Translations under genes and position numbers: made by a program | In this document: piece after piece, positions 32,254 to 47,200 of the stretch | How the letters are laid out: the number at the start of each line of letters is the position of its first letter | How positions within the stretch are numbered: position 1 is the first letter of the stretch | From: Branchinecta lynchi | Lineage: Eukaryota; Arthropoda; Branchiopoda; Anostraca; Branchinectidae | DNA: 64,000 nucleotides | Assembly (NCBI GenBank): GCA_023053575.1 | Contig: JAKZAP010000017.1 | Location: 4,595,501 to 4,659,500 of the forward strand | Reading direction: 5' to 3' | Notes under the pieces: model-generated | Seen by the model: only the letters and a program-made list of their open reading frames with translations | What the model was told of the DNA's origin: nothing | Database searches by the model: none

Positions 32254-35200
32254 CTGAACGAATACCACATAATGAGTCTAAATATTCCTTGAGCCCAAGC
32301 TGACTTTGAAACATATATTCAGATAATGAATCTAGCCTACTTGAGCAGGGTCCTAAGTAAGAGGGAGTTTTTTTTTTCTTCTAGTTTCTGGTTTCTGTAT
32401 TTCTGGTACTTCAAAATGCTTTATTCCTCTTCTGGATTTTCAAAATATTGTATTCCTCTTCTAGCTTTAAGCTATTTAATTTATTTATTTTATTTATTTA
32501 TTTTTATAACCCGCTGAAAAGACAGAATAGCGGAGTACAAACAAGGAAAAACAACACAAAACACTAAAATACACTAAAATTCACTCTAGAAGAAGGGACA
32601 AGCCGTGATGTGCGGGGAAGCTGAGATGGGACGTTGTGGACAATTTTTTACTTATTTTTAAGTAAAGTTTAAGTTTAATTTTTTACTTAAATAATAACAA
32701 TCTTTAATTTCCTCAATAGCTCGTACAATTCACTCGCTAGCATTGGACTGTCGTACAGTTTACCACCTATACATATAATAACCCTCTATAAGACATTCTG
32801 ATAATAAGTTTAAAGTTCTTTACAGTCTTGTCTTGCAAAACACAGAAGAAATCTAATTCTGAATTATTTCGTCGGGCGTCGTTATTTTTGTCGGCACATC
32901 GGGTCTTTTTATACCTTAAGAAATAGAATTCTTGAAAGGTATGTCGGTCGCAAATTTTTCCGGAAAAAATACAGATTTAAAAAAATATCGCCGGCGAACT
33001 TGTTCTGGGTACAGTCGTTGGAAGCTTCGCCTTTTAGCGAAAGCTGAAACGAAAACTTAATATACATATACAATTTACCTTACTAATTACTACAAAGAAC
33101 TGACCTGGTGTAAAGTGGTGGTGAAGTGGTGATAATAGCCTTGATTGATTGAAAATGTCACAATAATAAAAATTTAAAATTTCGAAAGAATGACAGATTA
33201 AACTTTTTCCATCCATTCTTCTTCTTGATGTTCCAAAGTTCCTATGTCATTTTTTATTTCACCCGAATGACACTACATCAATTTTTGTAACTGACACGTC
33301 TTACTCTTCCGGCTCCCACTTACTGCTTCTCAGGAGCTCGTTGCTCATCAATAGTTGTTTTCGCAGATACCATGGTATCTGTTACCACGGTAACTGGATC
33401 TGACAGTAGTCGTTTTTGCAGTTACCGTGGTATCTAATACCACGTTTATTCTGTAAAAACGACAATTGCCGAAATTGCGCTTTTCGAAGTCAGCCGAAAA
33501 GAAAAACTGATATTCAGTCACATCACTAAGTGCCAAACTTCTTTCCCACCAATTTGACAAATCCTAGGCTCTACTGTTGGTGATGGTGAAAGTGAGACTA
33601 CTTTCTCAGATATCACGATCAGTTACCACGATGACTGGCCTACTACGATAACTACAAAAACGCCGTTTGACCGTGGTATCAGATACCACGGTAACTGCAA
33701 ACGACTTTAGACCGTTGTATCAGATACCATGCTATCTGCAAAACTCAACTAATATCGGTTGTGCAATTTTCTCATTGTTCCTCATCAAAGCTAGGGCGGT
33801 TAAAACAGCCGGGATGGATCGATAACTGAGAAAACAACCCGGTTTCAAAGCAGTCAGGTACGTAATACTGGCACAGAAACTGTAACCCCTGGGGCCTGAG
33901 ACGACCCCCCCCCCCCCCCCCCAGGCTTCTACTAAATGACGATCACGAGTTCGACCACGCGTTTCGGCACTCCCACCTGCACCAAGATATCAGGGATCGC
34001 TCTCACTCCCCCCCCCCCCCCCCAAAAAAAAAAAACACTCATTGTCACGTGATCCGGTTGGACCCTTGGCTCAACTAACGAATATTCTTGCAACCTATTT
34101 AGTTTCATTCCGATGGATATTCCAGCCCCTTGCCAAGAAGGGCCGAAATATAGCTCTAATAAAATATAGCTGACTTATCCGTTTTGCACAGTCAAATTTA
34201 ATTCAAATGCTTCAGGGTTCCGAGCTCATGACCCCCCCCCCCCCCCCCAAACACACACTGAATCAGGTCAGCAGAAATCAGAAAATTCGAATTTCTTTAA
34301 AGTTTAACCGACAAGGGCTAAGATGGACATTCTAGTTAGCAATAGCCTTTTCACTTTCATAGGCTTGAAAACCCGATAAAATGCTAACTGGTTGTTCCAC
34401 TACTCACCAATAGTCGATTTTTGTAATTTGTATATTCCCTTTCGGATATGTGGTAACCTCTGTCCATGTACTATTTATATTCTATGCAAATAATTAGATA
34501 ACAGAAATGGAAAATTGACAATTGTCTAATTTCATCCGATATCCTTAAAGAACCTGTCTTACCTATAATTTATTATTATTTTATTATTATTATTATTATT
34601 ATTATTTATTTGAATTCTTCAAAACTGAAGAGTAATGTATAAAAATGAACAACAACATGTCAGTCAAACTCACACACACTTACATACTAATAAACAGCTG
34701 ACCGCTAAAGACAAATTAGCCTACTAAATATACAATGAAGTACATGAAATAATGCAACCCATTTCCATAATCGCTACATCGGAGACCCCAATTTCGTACG
34801 GTACATTCTAACCCCTCTAACAAAACCACGCTGATTTTCTCACTTGCCGTGTTTTGGTACCTTCGATGTGTATCATGCTGTCGACGGTTGTCTGCGAGAA
34901 GTTTTTCCATCAGAAAAAACGGTTATGTGAATAGTTTCCCTGTTTTCGCTGCAAGTCAACGGGTCTCCGAAAAGGCTTAAAACAGCCAAAACCGTGGGTT
35001 ATTTGTTGAAAACACAGCATAGATTTAAAGTATTCAAATATATTAAAATACTGTAAGTAGAAGAGTAAATAGCGCGAGTGGTCCTTTAACGTCTGTTAGC
35101 GGTGAAACTCGACCTCCGCCGGAGGGAGGAGAGCACTGTGAAAAAAATTCTTGCAGTATTTGTTATTGGGATTAATCTTTTCTCTGAAAAGATAATCTTA

Positions 35201-38200
35201 TTCTCTAATTCGGATTAATCTTATCTCAGTAGAGATAAGAATGATCCCAGTGGCAAATACTGCAGTTAACTTTAATCCTTACTCGGATAAACTTTTCAGT
35301 GAGGAAAAAAAAACTTGAACCAAACCAAAACGTCCATATTCTCAACGTACCTATAGAGCCTATAGTGGACAAAAAAAATGTCTCTCAAGAGATTCCAAAT
35401 AATTCTGTGAGCGTGTTCCACCCTTCTAACAATAGTAGCTATTAGTTCTTTTCGTTCCAAACTCGTAAAAAGTTACTACGCTGAATGTTCCAACCTTCTC
35501 GAAATAGTAACTATTTGCTTACCATGCTTGGGAGCGTACAGTGAGCGTGGTAACTACGCATCTCTGTAACGTGATTGGTCGGATTCACCCGTGGCAAGAT
35601 ATTCTGCTGGAAAAGAGAAAAATCTTTCCAGCCTTGACGGCAAAAAGCCAGAATTCGTGACGTCATGCGTAGTAACTACGGAAAGTAGGGTGGAACACGC
35701 TCAGTGTCGTTGCGAAAAATATACACAAGTAAGCTGGCTTTTCGGTTAAAATCTAAGAAAATCACCGAGTTTAAACAAGAAGACAGTCGACTTCAGGTTC
35801 ATTCTGCACTGCTGCGAGCAATCTTTCGAGAACCTTGTACTACTTGACTAACCTCAGTTTGCTTCTTTAGTTCATCTAAGGCTTCAGGGTCACAGTCCTT
35901 GTATTTCTTCAGTTCTTCCTGCAGAACTTGGAGTTCAGCCTTTTTTTCCGACAGTTCTTGTAGTATCTCAGAACGATGATCGTCATCTTCTCGTCCAACC
36001 TAAACAAGACCAAAGGTTTCGATGGGATCCCAAAAATTCACTATCTGATCCAGACAACTGGGTCTTGTCTTAGTCAGATCCAGTCTTCGCCAGACTCCTT
36101 GAACATTTTTACAATTAAAATTCAGAAACAGATTAAGGCCAAATAGCTAATCACCTGACAAAAACAAGTTCAGATTTGGATTCAGCATGCGTGTTTACCC
36201 CTATAAGTCATATCTGTTTTGACGAAAACTTCCTGCCACTTCTGCCAATTTCCCGGTTCCGGCCGAACTCCAGAACTACTTGTCCGGCGAAAAAAGAAAG
36301 CTCAAAGACGAAATCAGGGTATCTTCTTTCCCCAGTAATGAACATCTAATCAACTTCAAATAGAAATTTAGATTATAACAAATTTTCCGATTCCAGCCGG
36401 ATTCCGGTCGAACTATATGTCCGGGTAAAATATGATTGTCATACAGGGACTCAGCATCTCTTCTTACCCCTAAATCGCTTATCTAATCAACTAGAAATAA
36501 AACTTTGACTTCCAACAGATTTCCGGTTTTGGCCGGATTCCGGACGAACTACATGTCCGGGTAGAAAATTGTTTTCACATAAGTGTTCTAAATCGAACAT
36601 CTAATCAACTCCAAATAAAACTTTTTATTTTGACAAACTTTCCGGTTTGGGCCAGATTCCGGTCGAAATACTTGTCCGTCGAGAAAATAGTTTTCACCAT
36701 CGTCTTAAGCATGTCTTCCTACCTCTAAATCGAACATCTAATCAACTTCAAATAACACTTTTACTTTCAACAAACTTTCCGGTTTGGGCCGGATTCCGGG
36801 CGAAATACTTGTCCGTCGAGAAAATAATTTTCACCATCGTCTTCAGCATGTCTTCCTACCCTAAATCGAACATCTAATCAACTTCAAATAAAACTTTTAC
36901 TTTCAACAAACTTTCCGGTTTTGGCCGGATTCCGGGCGAACTACTTGTCCGATGACAAACTAGTTTTCACCATCGTGTTCAGCATGTCTTCTTACCCCAC
37001 AATCGGCTATCACATTAGCTGTTTCAAAATATTTTGTTTGTCCCTTAATTTGAATCCCCTCCCCCACCCCTAAATGTAGAGATACAAAGCCCATCTACGA
37101 ACTTTACTGTTCCGACGACCCAACGAACCCTCACACCAAGTTTCATCAAAATATCTCGTTTCCTTCGAGAGTTATCGTGCTTACAGACGGACGGACGGAC
37201 GGACAACTTTTGCGATGTCATAGGTATCCCTCCACTTACGTTTTGGGATCCCAAAAAGGACATCCATATCGACCAATCGCGCGACAGAAAAGCGTGTTCC
37301 ACCATATCTACCGTAGTTACTACGGATGACGTCACGGATTCTGGCTTCTTAGCGTCGAGGCTGGAACGCATTTTTCTCCTTTTAGCAAAAACATCGTGGC
37401 ACGGGCTAATCCGAGCAATCACGTCACGGAGATTCGTAGTTACCACGCTTACTACGCTACAAGCGTGGCAAGCGTATTCAAAGTTTATGGCACGTTTATT
37501 CAAACAATGTTTACAACGGATACGTCAGCTACGATTCTTCATTGGCGATATTTTCTGTATATTTCATCTACATGGGGCAATTCTACTGGCAGCATTAAGA
37601 AGCAGCGATGTGGAGCTCCATTTCGCAGGGCTCGCCGGATTAACGCTGAGGAAAATCGAAGAAATCGCTTTCAGCATCGCGCCGATGGTTCCAAGTTTCT
37701 ACAAACGTTATGTTGATGATGGTTTCACAGCATGGGAAGGCCAAAAAACAGACATTGTGAGTTTCGTTGACACTTGTCAACAATGGTTTCAGCTGATGCA
37801 TTGCACTTTAGATTCTTGAAGCAAACTCCGGTAGATTCCCTGAGCAAAATCCCGGTAGACTCCAAAATTCTAGTAGATTCTGTTGGGCAGAGTCCCATAG
37901 ATCTCCTAATCCATCCTCCAGTAAATTCCCTGAGACAAATTACGGTAGATTCCTTGAGCAAGATTTCGGTCAATGCCCTGACAAAGATCCGGTAGATTCC
38001 CTGAGCAAAATTCTGGTAAATTCCCTGAGCAAAATCACGGTAGATTCCAAAATTCTAGTAGATTCCGTGAGGCGAAGTCCGGTAGATCCCCTGATCCATA
38101 TACTCCAGTAAATTTCCGCTAGATTCCTTGAGCAAGATTTCGGTAGATACCCTTAGCAATAATCCGGTAGACCCCATAAAAAATCATCAAGTTAAGCTGA

Positions 38201-41200
38201 ATTTGACAAATTCTGACTGACGCAGCTTCCACACACCAGTCAAAATTTACCGGAAATTTTGTACCCAGACCTTCTGAGGGGGTGGGAGTGCAGCACCCCC
38301 TTCCCCACAGGATACCCCTGACAGGGAGATGGTGTCCTACCTTTGCTTTCTGAATGGTCTCAGTAACTGCTACTTTCTTCTCATTAACTTCCTTCAATCG
38401 TTCAGAGAGCTCTTCAATTTTTCTTTTTCTTGCATTCGCAGCTTTGCTAGGAAGAAATAAAGGTGAACTTTCAAAATGCGGTTTCTTTACTTATTTTACA
38501 TTCATCTAGCGCTCCCTCCGTGGTACAGGACTAACCAACTTCTGATAGACACAGTCCTTATATAGCTAAATGTAGATAGATAAATCTTTTTATTCGCCAA
38601 AAACTGATCGTGGCTCACGCCAAATTTGTTCGGTATAGTCATGGACATAAATGAGCACACGCATATTAGGCCTACGCATATACACCGGCCATAAATAACA
38701 TGATAAATTTAAACTACCAGCTCAGCTTATGTTTCGTTATACATCTTTAAAAATGAAGGGACAAAACTTTTTGCAAACCTCTGGTGGGCACATTTAATTG
38801 GCTGCAACTTTTCAACCGTAGTAGCTACCTTGCGAGGGAGCCTTTTTGAGGGATTGCACCTTACCAGACGAAAATGGAGACCCAATAAGAAAATAACAAC
38901 TTTGCTACGCATAGAATTTTCAACTTCGAAACTAAATTGTAGGCGTTTGGTTGAAATTCTAAGCTTGTAATTACTTGAAATGGTTTTATCGATGCTTTTT
39001 TGATTGTTTACATTTAGTTTGGAAAAAGTTTAGCTGGAAATGTGGAAATACTAAAGGAATTAAATCTCGCGTCCTATTGGTCGTTTTTTATGTTTGCGTC
39101 ATAGCCAACCAAAAGAATGTAAGACACCTTTTTTGTAGCAAGGCTTTGCAGTCTCCTAAAACACCTTTCCAAATATAATTTGTTCTAAAACCGTGTTTAA
39201 CCAATGAAGAAAGGATGGGAAAAACACACGGAGCACACTTCACATATTTACCAATCGCCTACAATTCCTACAGTCCTATATCTCGCCATCGAAACATAAC
39301 AAACATATCCATATTCGTCGGGTGCAGTCTCTCTACAGGCTACCACTGTCGCAAAACGCGTGTAGTCGGTACACACAAATGACAACCTGCACTACAGTGC
39401 GACAATGTCTGAAGTAGAGCGGGTATCCACTAACAAGAGCTGGAAGCTCATATGGCACTTGCAAGGCTGGGTCGGGGACTCGTTAATTCGTGGGTTTGTG
39501 TGATCACTTGTAAGCAAAAACCTTTAAGATACGAATGATCATGGGTCTTTAGAAATCACGAGAATATATTGTTCGTAAAAACTGTTTTATTTGTGCATTT
39601 GGCCGTGATGATGCGCACTTTGAGGACGCTAGAAATTCATCTGCAATGAAGCTTCCTAAAGCACAATTGACGATAAGCTGATTGGAATCGTGAAAATGTA
39701 TATTTTGCTCAGAATTATTGTTTGTACTTTAAGAAGTTCACCTGTAAGCAAAACCCTTGAGGCAAAAATTATCATGGGCCCATTGGGATCATGAATATAT
39801 ATCGTTTGGTTAAAGTACTGTTTTTGACTTTTCGGTTAAAAAACACACTTTAAGGGTGCTAAAAACTAATTCTTGAGCAAAACCCTTGAGTTAAAATGAA
39901 TACTTTGCTTAAAGTATTTTTTGTACTTTGTGGTTAGGATTAGTACGTTAAGGGATGGTCGGATCGGAGAAGTGACATTTTCTAAGCCAATCTTGTCAAG
40001 TCTCTAATGTTCAAGCCAAGATTTATCGCACTAACACATCTGGAAGTACCTTAATTCGCGATCTCCGATATTAGAGCCCCCCCCCCCCCCACAACTCCCC
40101 TCACAATGCCCGAACCCGTCCGATTTTGTCACTGATTTTGTCCGACTCCCCTCCCTCCCCCCACGATGGTCGGATGGGGCAAGTTACTATTTTCAAGTTA
40201 GTTTGCTCGGGTCCCTAATATGCCTGCCAAGTTTCATCGTCCTAACACAACTGAAAGTACCCTAACAAGCAAACACCGGACCGACCGACGGAAAATTGGT
40301 CGGTACATGGCACTTGGCCGGAAGACAACTGCCATAAAAAGTGTAGGATAAGCTTTTGCACAAAGCATATGAATGAATGAATTGAATGAATTTATTCCCA
40401 ATAAAGCCCAAGGGCATGGCGGGAAACATAACACAGTAACAAAAAACAAAATATCATACACTCCGAAAACAAACCAAAATCATCTTCTATAAACATAGTT
40501 CACGGTGGGTCATTCAGGAATCCACCCAGCCTTCGGAGCTCACCAAAACATTATTTCCCATACTTGAAACCAAATCCCTTTCGTCCCAAGGCTCCCGACC
40601 AAACACTTCCTTTCTTAATTCTTTCAGCTCCTCACAATAACATATCAAATGTACCGCATCCTCTCCTTCAATACCACACACTGGGACAAAAATAAGGACC
40701 AGTACCTTTCCTATCTCTACCAATATAATTTCTCCGCATCCCCACCGGAAGAGCGTCCGCCCTAAGACTAACCATCCATTTCAGTTCTGCCCCCCCCCCC
40801 CCCCTCAATCTCAACTTAAAATATATTTCTTCTCCCCATGTCTGTTTGGCCATACCATACAACTTCAGAGAGTGGTGCTCTGATACACCCCCATGCCACC
40901 TCTGAATATCTTGATCTCTTAGCCTTTCTTTCACTAGCTTAGCTACCTTACCTAGGGGGTAACCTGGTCCCACTCCATCACACCACAGACCCCCAAAACC
41001 ACAATCCTCCAATATTTTTGTTTAACTTGCTGAGGCCATGAATCCCTTTTCTTACTTTCAAGTATTTCCAAATACGCCGCTTTCAGAACTCTCACTCTTG
41101 GCAGACTCCCCACTTTCTCCTATCATAGCTACCAACCTACTATTCCGGAGCAACCCTAAACCTAAATCCCCTGTAATTACTAAACTATTTGTTCTCACGC

Positions 41201-44200
41201 TAAGCCCTAGTGCCCTCTTAAGATATTGTAACTGTACACTCTCTAGCTTAACCTCCTTATGGAAGCCCCAATGCCCAAATAAATGCCCAATAACGCAAGG
41301 CCCAGTGAATGTGTTGAGTTGATTATAATTATTAGATAGTGATCAATGTATTTTAAAATATGTTATTTAAATGATTTATATAGTGATCAGTGTATTTTTA
41401 AATATGTTAGTTAAATGATTTTTTATTTATTAGTGATGTTTTTAGTTGAATGTGTTAATGATGGGAGCAGCCCCTTGCAGTCGTGGGCGTTTTTTTTTTT
41501 ATTTTTTTTTACCGTTTCCAGTAAAGTATTTAAGTTTGAAGAGTTTGAATGTATATTTCAGTAGCCGGAACGGAAGATTAAATTTTGTATATATATATTG
41601 AAATAAATTTTCTGGTTTATTGTGTTGTCTTTGTCCTTGTGTTTGTGCCAGTAAGTAGCTGGGGTTGATGACTTGGTGTGTGAAGGTGTTGAGGATCTTT
41701 ATTTTTTTATTTAAGTGTTTATTTTTTTAATAGTTTATATTAAGTTGTTTAAAATGTAGTTAAAGAAATTTTTTAAAAGATCCAAATGAGAGAATTAATT
41801 TCCAAATATTAGGGGCAAAAAATCGTAAATAAAATATGGGTTAATTTAAAAAGTTAGGTGACGTGAATAGTTAAAATTGGGTAAAAAATATATTAAAAGT
41901 AACGTCACTGAGGGATGGAGGAGTAGCCACAAAAAGTACGAAATATGATTTCTTAGCTTTTAAGTAATATAAAAATAAGTTAAATTACAAAAGATGCTAC
42001 GGGAAAAAAAAAAAAAAAAAAAATGGAAGCCCCAAATCTCGGATCCATGTCTATGAATGAATACGGTCATAATGCAAGTGGCCCGTTTAGACCCAGTGCC
42101 CAGAGGCATGCTGGAGACCTGGTAAGTGAGCCAAGAAGTACTGTTCGTTCTAGCCATGTGGAAAGGCATTCAGGTACGGTGGTCTGAAATACTTTTCCAG
42201 ACTCAATTCGAAAAGCGGAAGGTGTACCGCAATTCAAAAATCGGTTAAAGAAACATCTCCTTGAGGGTAGTTGGTGAGTGGAGGGTTTGGAAGACGGGAG
42301 AGGACAAATTGACAAATTAATTAATTAATTTTTAGTTTATTTTTTGAAGGAAGGAAGGAAGGAATTTTATTTCTTCAACATTTCTACAACATATTGAACA
42401 TATTCTTAAACCAATAGCCCGTCTCAATATGTGACAACAGGTCACCTATGCAAGACGGACATACAAATTATCAAAATCTATTGATCAATTTTTTTTTTTT
42501 TTTTTTCTATCCACTTAGTGAGACTTTAACTCACTCCAAATCATCTTTCCTCACTCAAACACCCCTATCCTACCCAATTCCCCTCCCGAATCCTGCCCCA
42601 ATCTTCATTAAACAACCAACTCAATTACCCAACAAATATTTTTTTAATCTGTTCTTAAACAATAAATGATTATCAGACTCCCTAATGCTTGCCGGTAGAT
42701 TATTCCAAACATTCACACCACTATAAATGACGCTCTACTACTCTTACGCGACTCACTAACAAGCCTACCATTATTCCTCGTATCATAATCATGGTAATCT
42801 GAATACGGACTAAAAAATTACTAAAATACGACGGAGAAAATTTATTTAATACCTCGCCACCTCGCCTTCCTACAGACCTTGGAAGGTCTGGATCGCTCCG
42901 GCTGATCTTCTCCATTTGCATTGGTTCACCCTTGTAGGTGAATCTTGCTCCCTTTTTGCTGATAGACCACTGGATGGTCCGGTCTAACCACGGCAACCAA
43001 AACGTCCTCCTTTGCCTCTTTGATTTAAAGATGATTATGAACTCATCTCCGCATCTATTATTTTTCTCACGACGATACTCATCTTGGAATGATGCTCTAG
43101 AGTCCAACCACTCGATCTTTATACCCTACGGGGCAACTGCGCAACTTTTTTCCCTGTTAACAAATCACGGAGTTTCTTAGAAATATAGGTGGAGTCAAAT
43201 GATTCTGCTCTTTCCGCGCCATGTGTTCAGACCGGAGGGACCAAGCTAGTGAAGGTTTGATTAGAATATGATAGTAAATGTGTACTGGTTGCGTTTTTCA
43301 AGCACGTATGTGCTTTGTGTGTAACCGGTCGTCATCCGGAATGAACTTTTATTTAGTAAAGTTGTTTAGTCTCACGTCATCTGGTTTTTCAATCAAATTT
43401 ACCGGTCCAAAAATATGGAATTACCTTCCAAATGCTTTGAAAAATGCTAATAGTATACCAGAATTCAAAAATAAGATTAAAAGTTTCTTATTGGAAAATA
43501 TTGATTTAGATCCGAACTTTTTCTACCGATAGTTGTTTTGTATGTTTTGTTTGATTGATATACGTCTGTTTTCTCTACTTTTCCCTTCCTCTTCTCTTCT
43601 TTTCTTTTCTCTTCTTTTCTTTTTTCTTTTCTTTTCATTGTATTTCTTTTCTTGAAAAATGAATGAATACTGTCACCCGTTACGGGCAGTGCTCTCTTAG
43701 GGTGTAGTTAGTTCACAGTGTATTATTTAATTTTGTTAATAAAGAAACTGAAACTGAAAAAAAAAAAAAAAAAAACTGAAAACTGTTGAATCCTGCCTAG
43801 GAAGGGATACAGGAGGAACAGGGGGCTGGTCATTCTTGCTTGTATATATGTGGCCACTGGAATGTGCAAGCCTTTTCGGATGAGAAATTTAAAATACTAA
43901 CTGCGTTCTTTGTCACGGGAGTTCTCACCGGTGGTCTCCGGTTTTTCTTATAAGCCGTTTTTGCATCCACCGGTGACTTCTCACCAGTCTTATAACCCGT
44001 TTTTGAACTAACCAGTGTCCGGTTTTATCTCACCGGTGCGGACTAACCAGAACCTACTTGTGAGCCCTGCTGCAGAGAGGAGTTAGCCGGTTTTCATCAA
44101 CTCACAGGTGAACCAAAAGAACGCGTTTTAATGGAAGAACCGGACACTGGCGACTAAACACCAGAGACAGCCCGGAGTGCAACGAACGCAGCTACTGTGT

Positions 44201-47200
44201 TTACCGAGGGAGTGGGACATAATAATTCTAGTTGAAACATGGAAGGATATGCCCATGGACGCGAGGGAATTCGAGTATCATTCAAAAGACAGGAAGAAAA
44301 GCTCCAATGGAAGAGTTTACGATGGTGTCGCATTGCTAATTAAGAGAGGAGTATTCAAAGCAAATACAAGATTGAAAAGTAAGTCAGAAAACATGAATAA
44401 TCTGTTAATCAAGACGTGCTGGCTGGAGAGTTTGAATGCGTTATAAGCGCAGACAGAACAAAGACAAACAAGGTGACTGTAAAGTGAAGGAGAAGACTGA
44501 TGGTGATAGAATAATTGTTAAAGTGAACGGACACACGCAGCCAATCAGTGTAAGGACCCCCCCCCCCCCCCCGCTGAAGAAATTATTTCCCAATTCCTAC
44601 CCCTTCTTGGCGAGGAAGCTGCAAACCATTAATTAGTACAACTCGAAGGGACATCAGGGTCACGGAAAAAGTTGCCTCCAACTTCTTTGCTCTTGTACAC
44701 CCATCAGTATAAAAGCTAATCCCTTGCTTTATCTGTGGCTTCTCGCGAACCCTCAAATTACAACAAAACAGATCTTGCAACCATGCCAAAGTAAAAATCA
44801 CTAGCCTTTTAGTACAGCAGACTGGAAGAAAAATATAGGTTAATAATGAGACAACTTATATTTTCTCACAAAAAAAAAAAGCACATTTGCAACAGATTAT
44901 ACTGATGTTAATTTGAGAATTAAGCACTCTTCTACATTTCTGAAACTTTTCAACTTATCCTGGATAGCTTGAAACAACAGGAGTCGACTGTACGGTCCAA
45001 CTGATTTCAATGTGAGGTCCCTGGGATCCCCAAGGGCATCCAGTTTTCTTATATACCGTCAGGAAGACAATGGGTTCAGTATACAAATATCTACACAAAA
45101 GCTGACTCCTATCAACCACACAATCCGCACGGAAAGCATCGCTGTTTGAGAATATTCCTGCACTGCTATAAAACTTCAAATGCAGGAAGCATATTACAGA
45201 ATTCGAAAAGATTTATATCTTACCTAGGAAACGCCCAAAAGTAAACTGAGGTTCCAATCTTTTCCGAGTCAACAAGGCCATCATCCACAAGTGACTGAAC
45301 AACTTCTTTGACCGACTGAAGGACAATCCCTTTTTCTTTTGGTGCTATTTTCTCCAGTTCCTGAAACAAAAAAATATGAAGCATAGGCCAGCCAGCAGTC
45401 TGAATCTGCTTCTCGGAAACAACATCAGATAGATAGATCGATACACAACAAAATTTTCACTTACTGTCAACCAAATTATTTACGATTTTTCTGTAACTGC
45501 ACTTACAGTCAATCATGTTCTTTTTAAGTTTAAAACACTCTGGAATAAAACTTTTGATATATCTGACATGTTAGGTTAAGTTAGATTATTCTTTATTTTA
45601 CACAAAATCACAGTAAACAACTTGTAACAAAAAACATAAAAACTAAACGATATATCTTCAAATAAACAAGTCACCCGAGAACCCGGGCGTCCAGGTTGTC
45701 CTGGGGGTGACCATTAAATCCACAATACCGATCTTATATCCAGATATAAGACAGAGTTTCGGTACCCTAGAGCTTGCCATTCGTTCTGGTTGATTTCTGA
45801 CATTTTGGTAGGGGAGAGGGAGTTCTAATTATAGCCAGAAGAGAACCCTTGCCAAGAATACAAGAAGCTTCCAAGAGTTGCGTTTTTGCAGCTACCATGG
45901 TATCTGTTACCACGGTAACTGGATCTGCAATTAGTCATTTTTGCAGTTACCGTGGTATCTGATACAGCCTACGGTTGCTCTGCTAAAACGACAATTGCAG
46001 AAGCTGCACTTTTCGAAGTCATCCCGAAAGAAAACCAGATATTCAGTCACATCACTAAGTGCCATACTTCTTTCCCACCAATTCGACAAAAATTAATGAA
46101 AGTGAGTTGCTTTTTCAGGTAGCCTACCACGACCAGTTACCACGGTCGGACCGTGGTATCTGGATATCTGTTATCGCGATAACTGCAGAGATACCACGAT
46201 AACTACAAAAACGCCTTTTGACCGTAGTATCAGATACCACGATAACTGCAACAAGACCAAAGGTTTCGATGGGATCCCAAAAATTTAATGTTTTTCAGAC
46301 TTCTTGATCGAGACAATCGAATCTTGAACATTTCCAATCCCAAAAGTTCAAATTTGATCCAGACAATTGGGTCTTATCTTCGCCAGATCCAGTCTTCGCC
46401 AAACTCCTTGAACACTTTTACTATTAAATATTTAGAAACAGATTAACAACAAATAGCTAAACACGTGAGAAAACCAAGTTCTGATACGGATTCAGCATGT
46501 GTGTTTACCCCTGTAAGTCATATCTATTTTGACGAAGCAGATCGAAACTTCCTGCCTTATCTTCTGCCAATTTTCCGGTTTCGGCTGAATTCCGGAACTA
46601 CTTCTCCGGCGAAAAACATAAAGCTCAAAAACGAATTCAGCATGTCTCCTTACCCCTAGATCCAACGTCCAATCAACTTCGGATTAAACTTTTAATTTTA
46701 ACAAATTTTCCGGTTTCAGCCGGATTCCCAGCTATCTATACATCGAGTGAGAAAATAATTGTCATATGCGAATTCAGCATGTCTACTTACCCGCAAATCG
46801 AACATCTTATCAAATTTAAATAAAACTTTTACTTTAAACAAATTCTCCGGTTTTCGCCGGATTCTGGCCGAACTAATTTCCGGGCGAGAAAATGATTCTC
46901 ATATTCGGACTCAGCACGTTCCCTTGCCCCTAAATCGAACCTTCAATCAACTTCATATGTAAACTGTAAACTGTAAACTCTTACTTTTCACAAATTTTCC
47001 GGTTTTTGTCGAATTCCGGGTGAACTATTTGTCCGGCGAGAAAATAAATTTCATATTCGGATTCAGCATGTTTCTTTACTCCTAATTCGACTATTTCATT
47101 AGCTTTTAAAAAATATTTCCTGTTCCCCTTAATTTCAAACATTTCCCCCACCCCTAAATATAGAGCTACATAGCCCATCTTCGAACTTGACCTGTACTTT

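Noticed and set aside
34131..34190. Possible hammerhead in a third subfamily II copy
   Set aside because: CTGANGA is absent because the copy is truncated; only stem II's 3' half and GAAA remain.
42025..42130. Possible host exon starting ATGGAAGCCCC and ending at CTG|GTAAGTG
   Set aside because: The same frame continues beyond the donor-like site into a LINE RT C-terminus, so it is better explained as LINE sequence.
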